A DNA stretch of 64,000 nucleotides, from contig NZ_JADBEG010000001.1 of NCBI RefSeq assembly GCF_014873755.1, positions 4,838,501 through 4,902,500 on the forward strand, read 5' to 3'. The stretch comes from Amycolatopsis lexingtonensis. GTDB lineage: Bacteria > Actinomycetota > Actinomycetes > Mycobacteriales > Pseudonocardiaceae. Positions 17,815 through 27,255 of this stretch are shown here, one piece after another. Positions within the stretch are counted from its first letter, which is position 1. Every line of letters starts with the position of its first letter. The position numbers were made by a program, and so were the translations under genes. The notes under the pieces are model-generated. The model had not been told where the DNA came from. It was given only the letters and a program-made list of their open reading frames with translations, and ran no database searches.

Positions 17815-18639
17815 CTAGTTGACGAATCTCAGGTCCGAGATCGCGCCGCTGGCCACGAGCATGACGTAGAAGTCGGTCAGCACCAGCGTGCCGAGCGTCG
17901 TCCAGGCCAGCGCCATGTGGCGGGTGTTGAGCTTCGAGACCTTGGTCCAGATCCAGTAGCGCACCGGGTGCTTGGAGAAGTGCTTCAGCCGGCCGCCGGT
18001 CACGTGCCGGCACGAGTGGCAGGAAAGCGTGTACGCCCAGAGCAGGACCACGTTGCCGAGCAGGATGATGTTGCCCAGCCCGAAGCCGAAGCCGCCGGTC
18101 TTGCCGTGGAACGCCGTGATGGCGTCGTAGGTGTTGATCAGCGAGACGATCAGCGCCACGTAGAAGAAGTAGCGGTGGACGTTCTGGATGATCAGCGGCA
18201 GCCGCGTCTCGCCGGTGTACTTGGCGTGCGGTTCCGCGACGGCGCAGGCGGGCGGGGAGAACCACACGGCCCGGTAGTAGGCCTTGCGGTAGTAGTAGCA
18301 GGTCAGGCGGAACCCGAGCAGGAACGGCAGCACGACGAAGCCGAGCGGGATCCAGCCGGGTAGGTCGCCGAACCAGTGGCCGAAGTGGCTCGAGCCCTCG
18401 ACGCAGGAAGTGGACAGGCAGGGCGAGTAGAACGGCGTCAGGTAGTGGTAGTCGGGCACCCAGTACGCGGTGCGCACGAACGAGCGGACCGTCGCGTAGA
18501 TGATGAACGCCGACAGCCCGAGCACGGTCAGCAGCGGCTGGAGCCACCACCGGTCCGTGCGGAGGGTGCGCTCGGCGATCCGGGCCCGCTTCGGGGCCCG
18601 GACGCCGGTGCCGACGCCGTTGTCAGCCGGAGCGCTCAC
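17815..18639 (-). CDS. Sdh1 membrane anchor (Rv0249c-like)
   Basis: This 274-residue integral membrane protein anchors the SdhA/SdhB pair and links it to menaquinone. Five or so hydrophobic segments are visible, with conserved NVHRYFF and HMALAW histidines likely to ligate haem. Three CxxxxC-type features (SPCLSTSC, CYYYRKAYY, SCHSCRH) are distinctive of this single-subunit anchor, unlike the separate SdhC and SdhD of the classical enzyme. The start is GTG at 18639, overlapping the preceding stop as GTGA. The assignment rests on synteny with Rv0247c-Rv0250c and on the segment pattern. Confidence 0.85.
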   Translation of the reverse strand: MSAPADNGVGTGVRAPKRARIAERTLRTDRWWLQPLLTVLGLSAFIIYATVRSFVRTAYWVPDYHYLTPFYSPCLSTSCVEGSSHFGHWFGDLPGWIPLGFVVLPFLLGFRLTCYYYRKAYYRAVWFSPPACAVAEPHAKYTGETRLPLIIQNVHRYFFYVALIVSLINTYDAITAFHGKTGGFGFGLGNIILLGNVVLLWAYTLSCHSCRHVTGGRLKHFSKHPVRYWIWTKVSKLNTRHMALAWTTLGTLVLTDFYVMLVASGAISDLRFVN

Positions 18640-18923
18640 CGCTGGTCGCGCTTGTAGCCGCCGACGCCTTCGTCATCGGCGCCGTGCCAGAGCGCCGGGT
18701 CGTAGGGGGTGTCGGGTACCGGGACGCGCTCGGCGGGCTTCGCCTGCGCGGGCACGGCCAGGGGCGTGCCGTCGAGGTCCGCGGTGTCGATGTCGAGGCG
18801 CTCCACGTCGTTCGCGAGCCGGCGCACCGCCGAAGCGTCGCCGTAACGAGAGCGCAGTGCGCCGACGCACTGCCGGAGCTGGCCGATGGTTCGCCGCAGC
18901 TCGGCGATCTCGGAGGTGGACAT
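18636..18923 (-). CDS. Small conserved protein of the Sdh1 operon (Rv0250c-like)
   Basis: This 95-residue soluble protein starts with a helical stretch (SEIAELRRTIGQLRQCVGAL) that may form a coiled coil, followed by an acidic, proline-rich tail ending GGYKRDQR. Its position ahead of the anchor, with a GTGA overlap, matches the small Rv0250c gene of mycobacteria, whose function is not known. Two ATGs are adjacent (18926 and 18923); the second is preferred because GGGAGG is then four bases away rather than one. It may assist assembly or regulation of the complex, but nothing in the sequence proves it. Confidence 0.75.
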   Translation of the reverse strand: MSTSEIAELRRTIGQLRQCVGALRSRYGDASAVRRLANDVERLDIDTADLDGTPLAVPAQAKPAERVPVPDTPYDPALWHGADDEGVGGYKRDQR

Positions 18924-19002
18924 CATGCCTCCCGTGGTGGTGGGGCCGACAGGGAACCGGCCGGGCGATCCCTCGCCCCTACGGCTTTGCCGCGCGTCGT
19001 GC

Positions 19003-19022
19003 AGTGTGACAACTAGCACACT
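19003..19022. promoter_or_regulatory. Dyad over the sdh operon -10 box
   Basis: AGTGTG-N8-CACACT is a perfect 6-bp inverted repeat. On the minus strand TAGTGT (19018-19023) overlaps it and fits a -10 box for the sdh operon about 95 bases before its first start. A repressor bound here would block that promoter. The regulator is unknown. Confidence 0.45.
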
Positions 19023-19064
19023 AACGGTTCGTGAGGTGATCGGGGTCACGCGGGTCGATCTTCT

Positions 19065-19101
19065 GAATCGATTTTGATTCGGCGTTTTCCCGAGGTAGTG
19101 T
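19065..19101 (+). promoter_or_regulatory. Promoter of edd-eda with overlapping dyad
   Basis: TTGATT (19074-19079) and TAGTGT (19096-19101) are 16 bases apart and give a good promoter 75 bases before the edd ATG. The dyad GAATC-GATTTT-GATTC (19065-19080) covers the -35 box and is a candidate operator. It is distinct from the dyad that covers the sdh promoter. Confidence 0.55.
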
Positions 19102-19176
19102 GGCCAGTGTCACGACCCTGAGGCGTCAGCGTTGCCGTCCCGCGGACCACCACACACCAGTGATCCGGAGCCGGAC

Positions 19177-21066
19177 ATGAGCCCCGCCCCCACCACGAAG
19201 CTGCACCGAGTCGTCGCCGACGTCACCGCGCGCATCGCCGAGCGCAGTGCCGCGACCCGCACCGCCTACCTCGCCCGCACGGCCGCCGCACACGAAGAAG
19301 GCCCCGTCCGCCGCGGTCTCGCGTGCAGCAACCTCGCCCACGGGTTCGCCGCGATGGACGGCGTCGACAAGGAAGCGCTGCGGGCCGCGCGCGCCCCCGG
19401 CGTCGCGATCGTCTCCTCCTACAACGACATGCTTTCGGCGCACCAGCCGATGCAGGAGTACCCGGCCTGGCTGAAGAAGTCCGTGCGGCAGGCGGGCGGC
19501 GTCGCCCAGTTCGCCGGCGGCGTCCCGGCCATGTGCGACGGCATCACGCAGGGCCGCGCCGGCATGGAGCTGTCCCTGTTCAGCCGCGAGGTCATCGCGA
19601 TGTCGACGGCGATCGCGCTCTCCCACGACATGTTCGACGCGGCGCTGCTGCTGGGCGTCTGCGACAAGATCGTGCCCGGCCTGCTGATCGGCGCCCTGTC
19701 CTTCGGGCACCTGCCCGCGGTGCTGGTGCCCGCCGGGCCGATGAACTCGGGCCTGCCGAACAAGGAGAAGGCCCGCGTCCGGCAGCTGTATGCCGAGGGG
19801 CTCGCGACGCGCGAAGACCTCCTCGACGCCGAAGCGGCGTCGTACCACTCGGCCGGCACCTGCACCTTCTACGGCACCGCGAACTCCAACCAGATGGTCG
19901 TCGAGGTGATGGGCCTGCACCTGCCCGGCGCCAGCTTCGTCCAGCCCGGGTCCGCTTTGCGGCGCGCGTTGACCGAAGAGGCCGGGCGCCGGGTCGTCGC
20001 GATCTCGCGCGGCGAGGAGTACACGCCGGTCTCGCGAATCCTCGACGAGAAGGCGTTCGTCAACGGCGTCATCGCGCTGCTCGCGACCGGCGGCTCGACC
20101 AACCACACGATGCACCTCGTCGCGATCGCCGCGGCCGCCGGCATCCAGCTGACCTGGGACGACTTCTCCGACCTGTCGGCGGTCGTGCCGCTGCTGGCGC
20201 GGGTCTACCCGAACGGCAGCGCCGACATCAACCACTTCCACGCCGCCGGCGGCATCCAGTTCCTGGTCGGCACGCTGCTCGACGCGGGCCTGCTGCACGA
20301 AGACGTGCACACGGTCGCCGGGTTCGGGCTGCACCGCTACCGCGCCGAGCCGATCCTGTCCGACGGGGAGCTCGTCTGGCGCGACGTCCCCACCCGCAGC
20401 CTCGACGAAGAGGTGCTGCGCCCGGTGTGGCGCCCGTTCGCCGCGGACGGCGGGCTGCGGATGGTCGAGGGCAACCTCGGCCGCGCGGTGATCAAGGTGT
20501 CCGCGGTGGCGCCCGAGCACCGCGTCGTCCAGGCGCCGGCCCGGGTGTTCACCACCCAGGAAGCGTTCACGGCGGCGTTCCAGGCGGGCGAGCTGGACCG
20601 CGACGTCGTCGTGGTGCTCCGGCAGCAGGGCCCGCGGGCGAACGGCATGCCGGAGCTGCACGGCCTCACCCCGGCGCTGGGCGTGCTGATGGACCGCGGG
20701 CACGCCGTGGCCTTGCTCACCGACGGCCGGATGTCGGGGGCGTCGGGCAAGATCCCGGCCGCCATCCAGGTGACGCCGGAAGCCGCTGCGGGCGGCCCGA
20801 TCGCGCGCATCGCCGACGGCGACGTCATCCGCCTCGACGCTTCCTCCGGCAGCCTCGACGTGCTGGTCGGTGACGAAGAACTCGCCCGCCGTGAGCTTGT
20901 GGACTCGCCGCCGTCCGAAGCATCCTGGACGGGCACCGGCCGAGAGCTGTTCGCCGCGTTGCGCCGTGCCGTCGGCCCCGCTGACCAGGGCGCTTCCGTC
21001 TTCGGCGGCTTGACGCCGGAGCACTTCGGAACGCCCGCTTTCGCAACCCAGGAGGTTGGTCAGTGA
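19177..21066 (+). CDS. edd: Phosphogluconate dehydratase
   Basis: This 629-residue enzyme dehydrates 6-phosphogluconate to KDPG, the first committed step of the Entner-Doudoroff pathway. Cluster and active-site cysteines sit in [26 protein letters not shown] and [14 protein letters not shown]. The C-terminal part contains [15 protein letters not shown]. These features separate it from the shorter dihydroxy-acid dehydratase IlvD. The ATG at 19177 has CGGAG upstream; a longer frame to 19132 would overlap the promoter. The stop overlaps eda as GTGA. Confidence 0.94.
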   Translation: MSPAPTTKLHRVVADVTARIAERSAATRTAYLARTAAAHEEGPVRRGLACSNLAHGFAAMDGVDKEALRAARAPGVAIVSSYNDMLSAHQPMQEYPAWLKKSVRQAGGVAQFAGGVPAMCDGITQGRAGMELSLFSREVIAMSTAIALSHDMFDAALLLGVCDKIVPGLLIGALSFGHLPAVLVPAGPMNSGLPNKEKARVRQLYAEGLATREDLLDAEAASYHSAGTCTFYGTANSNQMVVEVMGLHLPGASFVQPGSALRRALTEEAGRRVVAISRGEEYTPVSRILDEKAFVNGVIALLATGGSTNHTMHLVAIAAAAGIQLTWDDFSDLSAVVPLLARVYPNGSADINHFHAAGGIQFLVGTLLDAGLLHEDVHTVAGFGLHRYRAEPILSDGELVWRDVPTRSLDEEVLRPVWRPFAADGGLRMVEGNLGRAVIKVSAVAPEHRVVQAPARVFTTQEAFTAAFQAGELDRDVVVVLRQQGPRANGMPELHGLTPALGVLMDRGHAVALLTDGRMSGASGKIPAAIQVTPEAAAGGPIARIADGDVIRLDASSGSLDVLVGDEELARRELVDSPPSEASWTGTGRELFAALRRAVGPADQGASVFGGLTPEHFGTPAFATQEVGQ

Positions 21067-21668
21067 CCACCGGTCAGGACCTGCTCGCTCTGTCCCCCGT
21101 GATGCCCGTCGTGGTGATCGACGACGCCGCCGACGCGGTGCCCACGGCCCGGGCCCTGCTCGCGGGCGGGATCGGGGTCATCGAGCTGACCCTGCGCACC
21201 CCGGCGGCGCTGTCCGCGATCGAGCGCGTCGCGGCCGAGGTGCCGGACATCGTGATCGGCGCCGGCACCGTCACCGCGCCGGAACACGCGAAGCAGGCCG
21301 CCGACGCGGGGGCGAAGTTCCTCGTGACCCCCGGCTGCACCGACGCGGTCGTCGACGCGTGCTTCGAGACCGGCCTGCCGTTCCTGCCCGGCGCGAGCAC
21401 CGTGTCCGAGGCGATGCGGCTGGCCGAGCGCGGGCTCACGGCGCTGAAGTTCTTCCCGGCGGAGGCGTCGGGCGGGATCGCGTACCTGAAGTCGATCGCG
21501 GGCCCGCTGCCGTCGTTGAAGTTCTGCCCGACCGGCGGGATCACGGTCGCTTCGGCGCCTTCGTACCTGGCGCTGCCGAACGTCGGCTGCGTCGGCGGTT
21601 CGTGGCTGACGGCCTCGCTGGAGCCCGCCACGATCGAGAAGCTGGCCGCGGAAGCTTCGCAGCTGTAG
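21063..21668 (+). CDS. eda: KDPG aldolase
   Basis: This 201-residue class I aldolase splits 2-keto-3-deoxy-6-phosphogluconate into pyruvate and glyceraldehyde 3-phosphate. The catalytic Glu is in GVIELTLRT and the Schiff-base Lys in [12 protein letters not shown]. The phosphate loop is CPTGGIT. The GTG at 21063 overlaps the edd stop, so the two enzymes are translationally coupled. A strong terminator lies 60 bases after the stop. Confidence 0.95.
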   Translation: MTTGQDLLALSPVMPVVVIDDAADAVPTARALLAGGIGVIELTLRTPAALSAIERVAAEVPDIVIGAGTVTAPEHAKQAADAGAKFLVTPGCTDAVVDACFETGLPFLPGASTVSEAMRLAERGLTALKFFPAEASGGIAYLKSIAGPLPSLKFCPTGGITVASAPSYLALPNVGCVGGSWLTASLEPATIEKLAAEASQL

Positions 21669-21726
21669 CGGAGATCACCCCGCGTCATCACCGCGCCCGA
21701 ACGGCGGAATACGCGTCCGCATTCCG

Positions 21727-21760
21727 GGAGCACCGTTCCAGCACCCTGGAACGGTGCTCC
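21727..21760 (+). terminator. Terminator of edd-eda
   Basis: A perfect 15-bp stem with left arm GGAGCACCGTTCCAG and loop CACC lies about 60 bases after eda. It separates this operon from the dikinase gene, which has its own TATCGT -10 box at 21836-21841. Confidence 0.8.
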
Positions 21761-21872
21761 GAGCGGGTGTGGCGGCGGTCATGAATCCCGCTGAATGGAG
21801 CAATCGCGGCGCCGGTGGGTGATTTACCGGCCTGTTATCGTTTCCCTTCGCTGTTTCGAGCGAGGAGATCCG

Positions 21873-23861
21873 GTGTCCCTGACCGATGTGGTCGCCCCCA
21901 GTCCTGCCCCCGAGAACGTCGCCGCACTCGTCGGCGAACGCCTTTCGCTGTCCGCCCTCCACCAGCTGGGCGGCACCCTCGGCGGCTATTCTTTCGTGAA
22001 AGTCGTGGTCGACCGGGAAAACTCGGTGATCCACTTCCTGAACGACGCGCGCCATTCCTTTCACGCGATCTATATCGGCGAAGAGATCCTCGGCGTCCCC
22101 GGGGAACGGGTGCGCGCGGAGATCGACTCGTACAACCAGGCTTTCTACCACGCACCGGACCGCCGGTTCCTGCTCGGCATTCTCGCCCGGCACCCGCAGC
22201 TGCTTTCGCTGGAGACAGTCGAGGTCGACACGATGCCGGCCGCGCTGATCCGCGAGTTCCACGCCTTCGTCGCGGAGTACGTCGACCCGGCGCTGCCGCT
22301 GGTGTTCAAGCCGGCGAACCAGCTGCAGGAGCGGATCGTCCGGGAGATCCCGCCCGAGGAGCTGCCCCGCGTCTTCGCGCACGAACTGTTCTCCACGGCG
22401 CCGTTCGTGGCGCTGAACCCCGGCACGGCCACCGGGCGGCTGCGCGCGTTCCGCACCGAGGCCGAGTACCGGGCGGCCACGCTGGACTGGACGGACATCA
22501 TCGTGATGGACCGCGTCCCCGACGACGTCCCGCGGCTGTCCGGCATCGTCAACGCCCGGCACACGACGCCGTTGTCCCACACCAACGTGCTGGCCACCGG
22601 CTGGCAGATCCCCAACGCCGTCCAGCTCGGCGCCCTCGCCGAAGTCGAGCGCCGCGGCCTCGACGGCAAGTGGGTCGAGTACACGGTGGACGCCCAGGCG
22701 CTCACCCTGCGGGAGATCCCCGAGCCGGCCGCGGCGACGCCGCCGAGCTGGTACGCCCAGCGCGTCACGCTGGAGCAGCCGGAAGCCGACCACAGCCCGA
22801 TCGTGAACCTCGCGCGGCTGCGCGCGGCCGACCGGCACCGCTACGGCACCAAGGCGGCCAACCTCGGCGAGCTGCACCACGTCCTGGCCCACGGTTCGCA
22901 GCGGCTGCTCGGCTTCTACCAGGTGCCCCGCCCGCCGCGGGACAACCTGCTGCCGTACTTGGCCCGCCTACTGGACATCCCCGCCGATTCCGCCACGGGC
23001 CCGGCGGTTCCCGACCTGACCGCCGCGGCCCGCCGCCTGCTCGACGAGCGTGTCCGCGTCCCCCGCGGGATCGCGCTGCCGTTCTCGCTGCAGCGCCGGT
23101 TCCTGGAGTCGTCGCCCCGGATCCAGCAGGCCATCGGCAAGCTGAAGATGGCACTGGAGCTGGACGCGCGGGAGATCGAGCCGCTGTGCGTCGAGCTGCA
23201 GACGCTGATCCGGACGGCCCGCATGCCGGGCGCGCTGGCCGGCGAGATCGACTCCGCGCTGGTTTCCCAGCTGGCCGGCGTGCGCGCGTTCGTCGTGCGC
23301 AGCTCGTCGAACGCCGAGGACCTCGCCGGGTTCTCGGCCGCCGGGATCTACGAGTCGCTCAACCACGTCACCACCGCCGAGCGGATCTTCGCCAGCGTCA
23401 AGGAGGTCTGGGCGTCGCTGGTGTCGGTGCGCAGCGTCCGCCTGCGCCGGCAGGCCGGGATCTCCCTCGACGACTGCTACATGGGTGTCGTGATCCAGGA
23501 GCAGGTCACGGCCGACTTCGGCGGCGTGCTGGTGACGACGAACCCGATGAACCGCGCGGACTTCCGCACGGTGTACGTCAACGTGTCACCCCGGGTCACC
23601 GACGTCGTCGAGGGCTCGGCCCTGCCGATGCAGTACCTGTATTCGACGGTCGAGGGCGGCGGCCGCACGGTGTCGCTGGGCGACGCGGCCGAGGACCTCG
23701 ACGAGGCCGCCCACGAGCAGCTGCAACGGCTCGCCGTCGCCGGTCGCCTGCTGCAGGGCCACTTCTCGCCCGATTACACGTTCGATTCACCGGTGGACAT
23801 CGAGTGGCTCGCCGACCGCGAGCACCTCCACCTCGTGCAGCTGCGTCCCTATTCCGTTTGA
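21873..23861 (+). CDS. PEP synthase/glucan-dikinase-like protein
   Basis: This 662-residue protein combines an N-terminal domain of unknown type (1-200), a swivelling phospho-His domain (about 205-285) with HTTPLSHTN and candidate His236, and a C-terminal ATP-grasp domain (about 310-662). The ATP-grasp part shows RYGTKAANLGEL, VVRSSSNAEDLAGFSAAG, GVVIQEQVTADFGG, DIEWLAD and LVQLRPY. His-domain-before-ATP order is that of plant glucan water dikinase, not of PEP synthase or rifampicin phosphotransferase. No PEP/pyruvate barrel is present, so the phosphate acceptor must be another molecule. The start is GTG at 21873 with GAGGAG upstream. It is followed after 19 bases by an MFS gene. The substrate is unknown. 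Confidence 0.78.
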   Translation: MSLTDVVAPSPAPENVAALVGERLSLSALHQLGGTLGGYSFVKVVVDRENSVIHFLNDARHSFHAIYIGEEILGVPGERVRAEIDSYNQAFYHAPDRRFLLGILARHPQLLSLETVEVDTMPAALIREFHAFVAEYVDPALPLVFKPANQLQERIVREIPPEELPRVFAHELFSTAPFVALNPGTATGRLRAFRTEAEYRAATLDWTDIIVMDRVPDDVPRLSGIVNARHTTPLSHTNVLATGWQIPNAVQLGALAEVERRGLDGKWVEYTVDAQALTLREIPEPAAATPPSWYAQRVTLEQPEADHSPIVNLARLRAADRHRYGTKAANLGELHHVLAHGSQRLLGFYQVPRPPRDNLLPYLARLLDIPADSATGPAVPDLTAAARRLLDERVRVPRGIALPFSLQRRFLESSPRIQQAIGKLKMALELDAREIEPLCVELQTLIRTARMPGALAGEIDSALVSQLAGVRAFVVRSSSNAEDLAGFSAAGIYESLNHVTTAERIFASVKEVWASLVSVRSVRLRRQAGISLDDCYMGVVIQEQVTADFGGVLVTTNPMNRADFRTVYVNVSPRVTDVVEGSALPMQYLYSTVEGGGRTVSLGDAAEDLDEAAHEQLQRLAVAGRLLQGHFSPDYTFDSPVDIEWLADREHLHLVQLRPYSV

Positions 23862-23880
23862 TCTTCCGGGAGACATCACC

Positions 23881-25146
23881 ATGCTGGGCTTGCGCCTGCC
23901 CGCGAAACCGGCCGTTCAGCGCGCCGTCCGGCTGACCTACGGGTTCCAGTTCTTCTTCGGCCTGCTGCTGTGGGTACCGATCTTCTACCAGTACCAGAAG
24001 CTCGTCGGCCTCTCCGACGGCGAGATCTTCGGCATCCAGAGCATCTACTACGTCGTGTTCTGCCTGCTGGAGATCCCGACGGGCCTGATCGCCGACCGCT
24101 TCGACTACCGCACCTCACTGGCCGCGGGCGCCGGCGTGCTGGTGGTGGCGAACCTGGTGCCGGTGTTCCTGGGCTCGTACACCGGCTTCCTGGTGCACTT
24201 CGTCCTGATCGCACTGGCCCGCTCGCTGGTGTCCGGCGCGCAGAGCGCGTACCTGTACGAGTACCTGCACGCCCACGGCGAGGGGGAACACTACCTCCGC
24301 GTCGAAGGGGTCGGCCGCGCGTACAGCCTGGTCGGCAAGATCGTGTACTGGCCGGTGATCGGCCTGCTGATGACGTGGAACCTCCCTTCCCCGTACTGGC
24401 TCACGGCGATCAACGCGGCCGTCGCGCTGGCGTTCGCCTGCAAGCTCCCGCCGATCCCGGGCGGCCGGCGTACGTCGGGCAAGACGGCCTCGCTCCTGTC
24501 CGGCGTCGGCGGCGCGTTGTCCGCGCTGCGTTCGTCCCGGTGGCTGGCGCTGCTGATGGTGCAGGGCGTCGCGATGTTCACGCTCGTCCGGATCTGCCAG
24601 GTGAACCTGTTCCAGCCGATCCTGGAGTCGAAGTCGCTCTCGGTGAACTGGTACGGCGCGATCCTGGCCGCGATGACGATCTTCGAAGCACTGGGCGCGG
24701 CCCGCCCCCACCGCCTCCGCCGCGCGATCGGCCCGGTGGGCTCGGTGTTCACGCTGACGATCGTGATGGCGTCGTGCCTCGGCTTGCTGGTCTGGGCAGG
24801 GCCGTTCGCGGCAGTGGTGCTGCTGTGCGTCTTCGCGGTGGCGACGGGCATCGCCTTCCCGGTGCAGAAGCAGCTGCTGAACGACTCCATCCCGGACTCC
24901 CGCTACCGCGCGACCCTGCTGTCCATGGAGTCCATTGTGGACCGTGCGGTGTGCGCGCTGGTGGCGGTGGCACTGGGCGCGTACCTGGCGGCCGGGCAGC
25001 TGAACGAGTTCCTGCTGCTGTCGACCGTGGTCACGTGCGCCGCGATGGGGCTGCTGGCGGTGCTGCTGCTCGCGGTCCGCAAGCACCGCTCCGACCGCCG
25101 GGTGCCGGTGGTCCGCGCACCGGCGCCCGAAACCGTCAGTCGATGA
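23881..25146 (+). CDS. MFS transporter paired with the dikinase-like gene
   Basis: This 421-residue permease has about 12 membrane segments. The N-terminal half carries YVVFCLLEIPTGLIADRFDY, matching motif A of the major facilitator superfamily, and a VSGAQSAYLYEYLHAHGEG loop. The C-terminal half has GIAFPVQKQLLNDSIPDSRYRATLL split over a cytoplasmic loop. The gene starts 19 bases after the dikinase-like gene with a GGGAGA site, so the two are co-transcribed. It may import the molecule that is phosphorylated or export the product. Its last 11 bases overlap the convergent recX. Confidence 0.83.
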   Translation: MLGLRLPAKPAVQRAVRLTYGFQFFFGLLLWVPIFYQYQKLVGLSDGEIFGIQSIYYVVFCLLEIPTGLIADRFDYRTSLAAGAGVLVVANLVPVFLGSYTGFLVHFVLIALARSLVSGAQSAYLYEYLHAHGEGEHYLRVEGVGRAYSLVGKIVYWPVIGLLMTWNLPSPYWLTAINAAVALAFACKLPPIPGGRRTSGKTASLLSGVGGALSALRSSRWLALLMVQGVAMFTLVRICQVNLFQPILESKSLSVNWYGAILAAMTIFEALGAARPHRLRRAIGPVGSVFTLTIVMASCLGLLVWAGPFAAVVLLCVFAVATGIAFPVQKQLLNDSIPDSRYRATLLSMESIVDRAVCALVAVALGAYLAAGQLNEFLLLSTVVTCAAMGLLAVLLLAVRKHRSDRRVPVVRAPAPETVSR

Positions 25147-25681
25147 ACGCGTCGTCGAGGAGGGTGGACTCCGCGCCGTACTCGCGGAGTTCCTCCTTGA
25201 TGACGGTGTACGCCAGCCCCTGCGGGTAGCCCTTGCGCGCCAGGAAACCGAGCAGCCGCCGCAACGCCGTCTGTTCGTCGACGTTGCCCAGCGAGCCGAG
25301 GCGCTTGCGGACCAGTTCCCTGGCCATCTGCTCCTCGGACTCGCGGTCGACCTCGCCCGCCGCCTGCGCGGCGACCTCGTCGTCGACGCCCTTGCGCCGC
25401 AGCTCGGCCAGCAGCGCGGTGCGGGACAGGCCCTGGGTCTCGTGCCGGGACTTCACCCACAGCTCGGCGAACTCCGCGTCGTTCACCAACCCTGCCCGGT
25501 CAAGCTTGCCGAGCAGGGTTTCGCTGGTCTCCTCGTCGAACCCCTTGCGGCGCAAGGCCTGCCGGAGCTCCTCCTGAGTGCGGGCACGCACGGCCAGGAG
25601 GTCGTAACAGATCTCCTTGGCCTTCTTGTACCGCTCCTCGGGAGGCAACTCCGCCGGCGGGATCTTCGGCGCCCTCGCCAC
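25136..25681 (-). CDS. recX: Regulatory protein RecX
   Basis: This 181-residue protein limits RecA filament growth. Its three-helix RecX repeats are visible: AKEICYDLLAVRARTQEEL, then LLGKLDRAGLVNDAEFAELW, and a C-terminal LLGFLARKGYPQGLAYTVIK. It begins at GTG 25681, 19 bases after the recA stop, with AGGAG upstream, and is transcribed together with recA. A longer frame from 25912 overlaps recA and is not coding. Length and order match actinobacterial RecX. Confidence 0.92.
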   Translation of the reverse strand: MARAPKIPPAELPPEERYKKAKEICYDLLAVRARTQEELRQALRRKGFDEETSETLLGKLDRAGLVNDAEFAELWVKSRHETQGLSRTALLAELRRKGVDDEVAAQAAGEVDRESEEQMARELVRKRLGSLGNVDEQTALRRLLGFLARKGYPQGLAYTVIKEELREYGAESTLLDDAFID

Positions 25682-25700
25682 CTGTGGAACTCTCCTTCGA

Positions 25701-26747
25701 TCAGAAGTCGACCGGCGCCGGCACGGCTTCGACGGCCTCGGCGTCGACCTGGGCGCCGATGCCCAGCTTCTCCTTGATGCGCTTCTCGATCTCGTTGGCG
25801 ATGTCCGGGTTGTCGCGCAGGAACTTCCGCGCGTTCTCCTTGCCCTGGCCGAGCTGGTCGCCCTCGTAGGTGTACCAGGCACCGGACTTGCGCAGGATCC
25901 CCTGGTCGACACCCATGTCGATCAGCGAGCCCTCGCGGGAGACGCCGATGCCGTACAGGATGTCGAACTCGGCCTGCTTGAAGGGCGGGGCCATCTTGTT
26001 CTTCACGACCTTGACGCGGGTGCGGTTGCCGACCGGCTCGCCGCCGTCCTTGAGCGTCTCGATGCGGCGCACGTCGAGCCGGACCGACGCGTAGAACTTC
26101 AGCGCCTTACCACCGGTCGTCGTCTCCGGGGAGCCGAACATGACGCCGATCTTCTCGCGCAGCTGGTTGATGAAGATCGCGGTGGTGCCGGAGTTGTTCA
26201 TCGCACCGGTCATCTTGCGCAGCGCCTGGCTCATCAGGCGGGCCTGGAGACCGACGTGCGAGTCACCCATCTCGCCCTCGATCTCGGCCCGCGGCACGAG
26301 CGCGGCCACGGAGTCGATGACCAGGATGTCGAGCGCACCGGAGCGGATCAGCATGTCCGCGATCTCCAGCGCCTGCTCACCGGTGTCCGGCTGGGAGACC
26401 AGCAGCGCGTCGGTGTCGACGCCGAGCTTCTTGGCGTACTCCGGGTCCAGCGCGTGCTCCGCGTCGATGAACGCCGCGATACCGCCGGCGCGCTGCGCGT
26501 TGGCCACAGCGTGGAGGGCGACCGTCGTCTTACCGGAGGACTCCGGGCCGTAGACCTCGATCACGCGGCCGCGGGGCAGCCCGCCGATGCCGAGCGCGAC
26601 GTCGAGGGCGATCGCACCGGTCGGGATCACGGAGACGGGCGCGCGGCCGTCCTGGCCGAGCCGCATGACCGAGCCCTTGCCGTACTGCTTGTCGATCTGC
26701 GCGAGCGCGAGCTCGAGCGCCTTGTCCTTGTCGGGTGCTGCAGGCAT
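25701..26747 (-). CDS. recA: Recombinase RecA
   Basis: This 348-residue ATPase drives homologous recombination and induces the SOS response. Walker A is GPESSGKTT, Walker B ends [11 protein letters not shown], loop L1 includes [10 protein letters not shown] and loop L2 is [20 protein letters not shown]. No intein is present at the sites used in mycobacteria. The ATG at 26747 has GAGG eight bases upstream. A PafBC-type promoter 73 bases and a LexA box about 155 bases upstream point to dual control by DNA damage. Confidence 0.99.
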   Translation of the reverse strand: MPAAPDKDKALELALAQIDKQYGKGSVMRLGQDGRAPVSVIPTGAIALDVALGIGGLPRGRVIEVYGPESSGKTTVALHAVANAQRAGGIAAFIDAEHALDPEYAKKLGVDTDALLVSQPDTGEQALEIADMLIRSGALDILVIDSVAALVPRAEIEGEMGDSHVGLQARLMSQALRKMTGAMNNSGTTAIFINQLREKIGVMFGSPETTTGGKALKFYASVRLDVRRIETLKDGGEPVGNRTRVKVVKNKMAPPFKQAEFDILYGIGVSREGSLIDMGVDQGILRKSGAWYTYEGDQLGQGKENARKFLRDNPDIANEIEKRIKEKLGIGAQVDAEAVEAVPAPVDF

Positions 26748-26819
26748 GGAAGTCCACCTCGCTGGTCGAAGCCCCGGCTCTCCGGGGGCTCTGTGTCGGT
26801 TCTTCAGCTGTCCGGTCCG

Positions 26820-26842
26820 ACGCTAGCGGCGGGGACCGACAA
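26820..26842 (-). promoter_or_regulatory. PafBC-type (RecA-NDp) promoter of recA
   Basis: On the minus strand the sequence reads TTGTCGGTC, then eight bases, then TAGCGT. It matches the RecA-NDp consensus TTGTCRGTG-N8-TAnnnT with one mismatch. This element drives LexA-independent DNA-damage induction in mycobacteria through PafBC. It ends 73 bases before the recA ATG. Confidence 0.7.
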
Positions 26843-26900
26843 TTCCAGGCGCGGCGCCCAATCTGTGGATCGCTGGACCCGATGTGGACAACACGATAGA

Positions 26901-26914
26901 CGAACACGTGTTCG
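26901..26914. promoter_or_regulatory. LexA box (SOS box) upstream of recA
   Basis: CGAACACGTGTTCG is a perfect palindrome matching the actinobacterial LexA site CGAACNNNNGTTCG. It lies about 155 bases upstream of the recA start and 60 bases upstream of the PafBC-type promoter. Confidence 0.8.
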
Positions 26915-26987
26915 AGGTCGGCAGCGACACACCCTTGCGCTAGGATTTTCGCCCGCCCGGGTCAGGACCCGTGCGTATCCGCCCAGG

Positions 26988-27182
26988 TCAGCGACGTTCG
27001 AAGGGGACATCGAAGGCGTCGCAGACCTCGCGCCAGATCTCTTTCGCCGGGATTCCCGCGGTCAGCGCCTGGTCGACGGTGCGCCCGCCGAGCCCGCTGA
27101 GGACGTGGTCCCTGGCCAGTACCTGGGCCCGGCCGGGGCCGAACTCCTCGGCCATCAGCCGCCGGAAAACCGTGATCCGCAT
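26988..27182 (-). CDS. DUF3046 family small protein
   Basis: This 64-residue protein matches DUF3046, a family found beside recA in many actinobacteria. Landmarks are MRITVFRRLMAEEFG, the VLSGLGGRTVDQALTAGIP helix pair and the C-terminal IWREVCDAFDVP. The ATG at 27182 follows GAGTGG. An in-frame extension to 27305 would run through the inverted repeat and is not believable. Its role is unknown; synteny with recA is the only clue. Confidence 0.85.
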   Translation of the reverse strand: MRITVFRRLMAEEFGPGRAQVLARDHVLSGLGGRTVDQALTAGIPAKEIWREVCDAFDVPFERR

Positions 27183-27255
27183 CGGACCCACTCTAACCGG
27201 CGGGCACGAACGGTCCGTTCGCGCCCGCCCAGCCCGGCGTCGGCAGTGCGGTGCC

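Noticed and set aside
15861..17822. Open frame of 653 codons antisense to sdhA
   Set aside because: It is a GC-bias shadow of sdhA. The sdhA product has all catalytic motifs and the antisense product has none.
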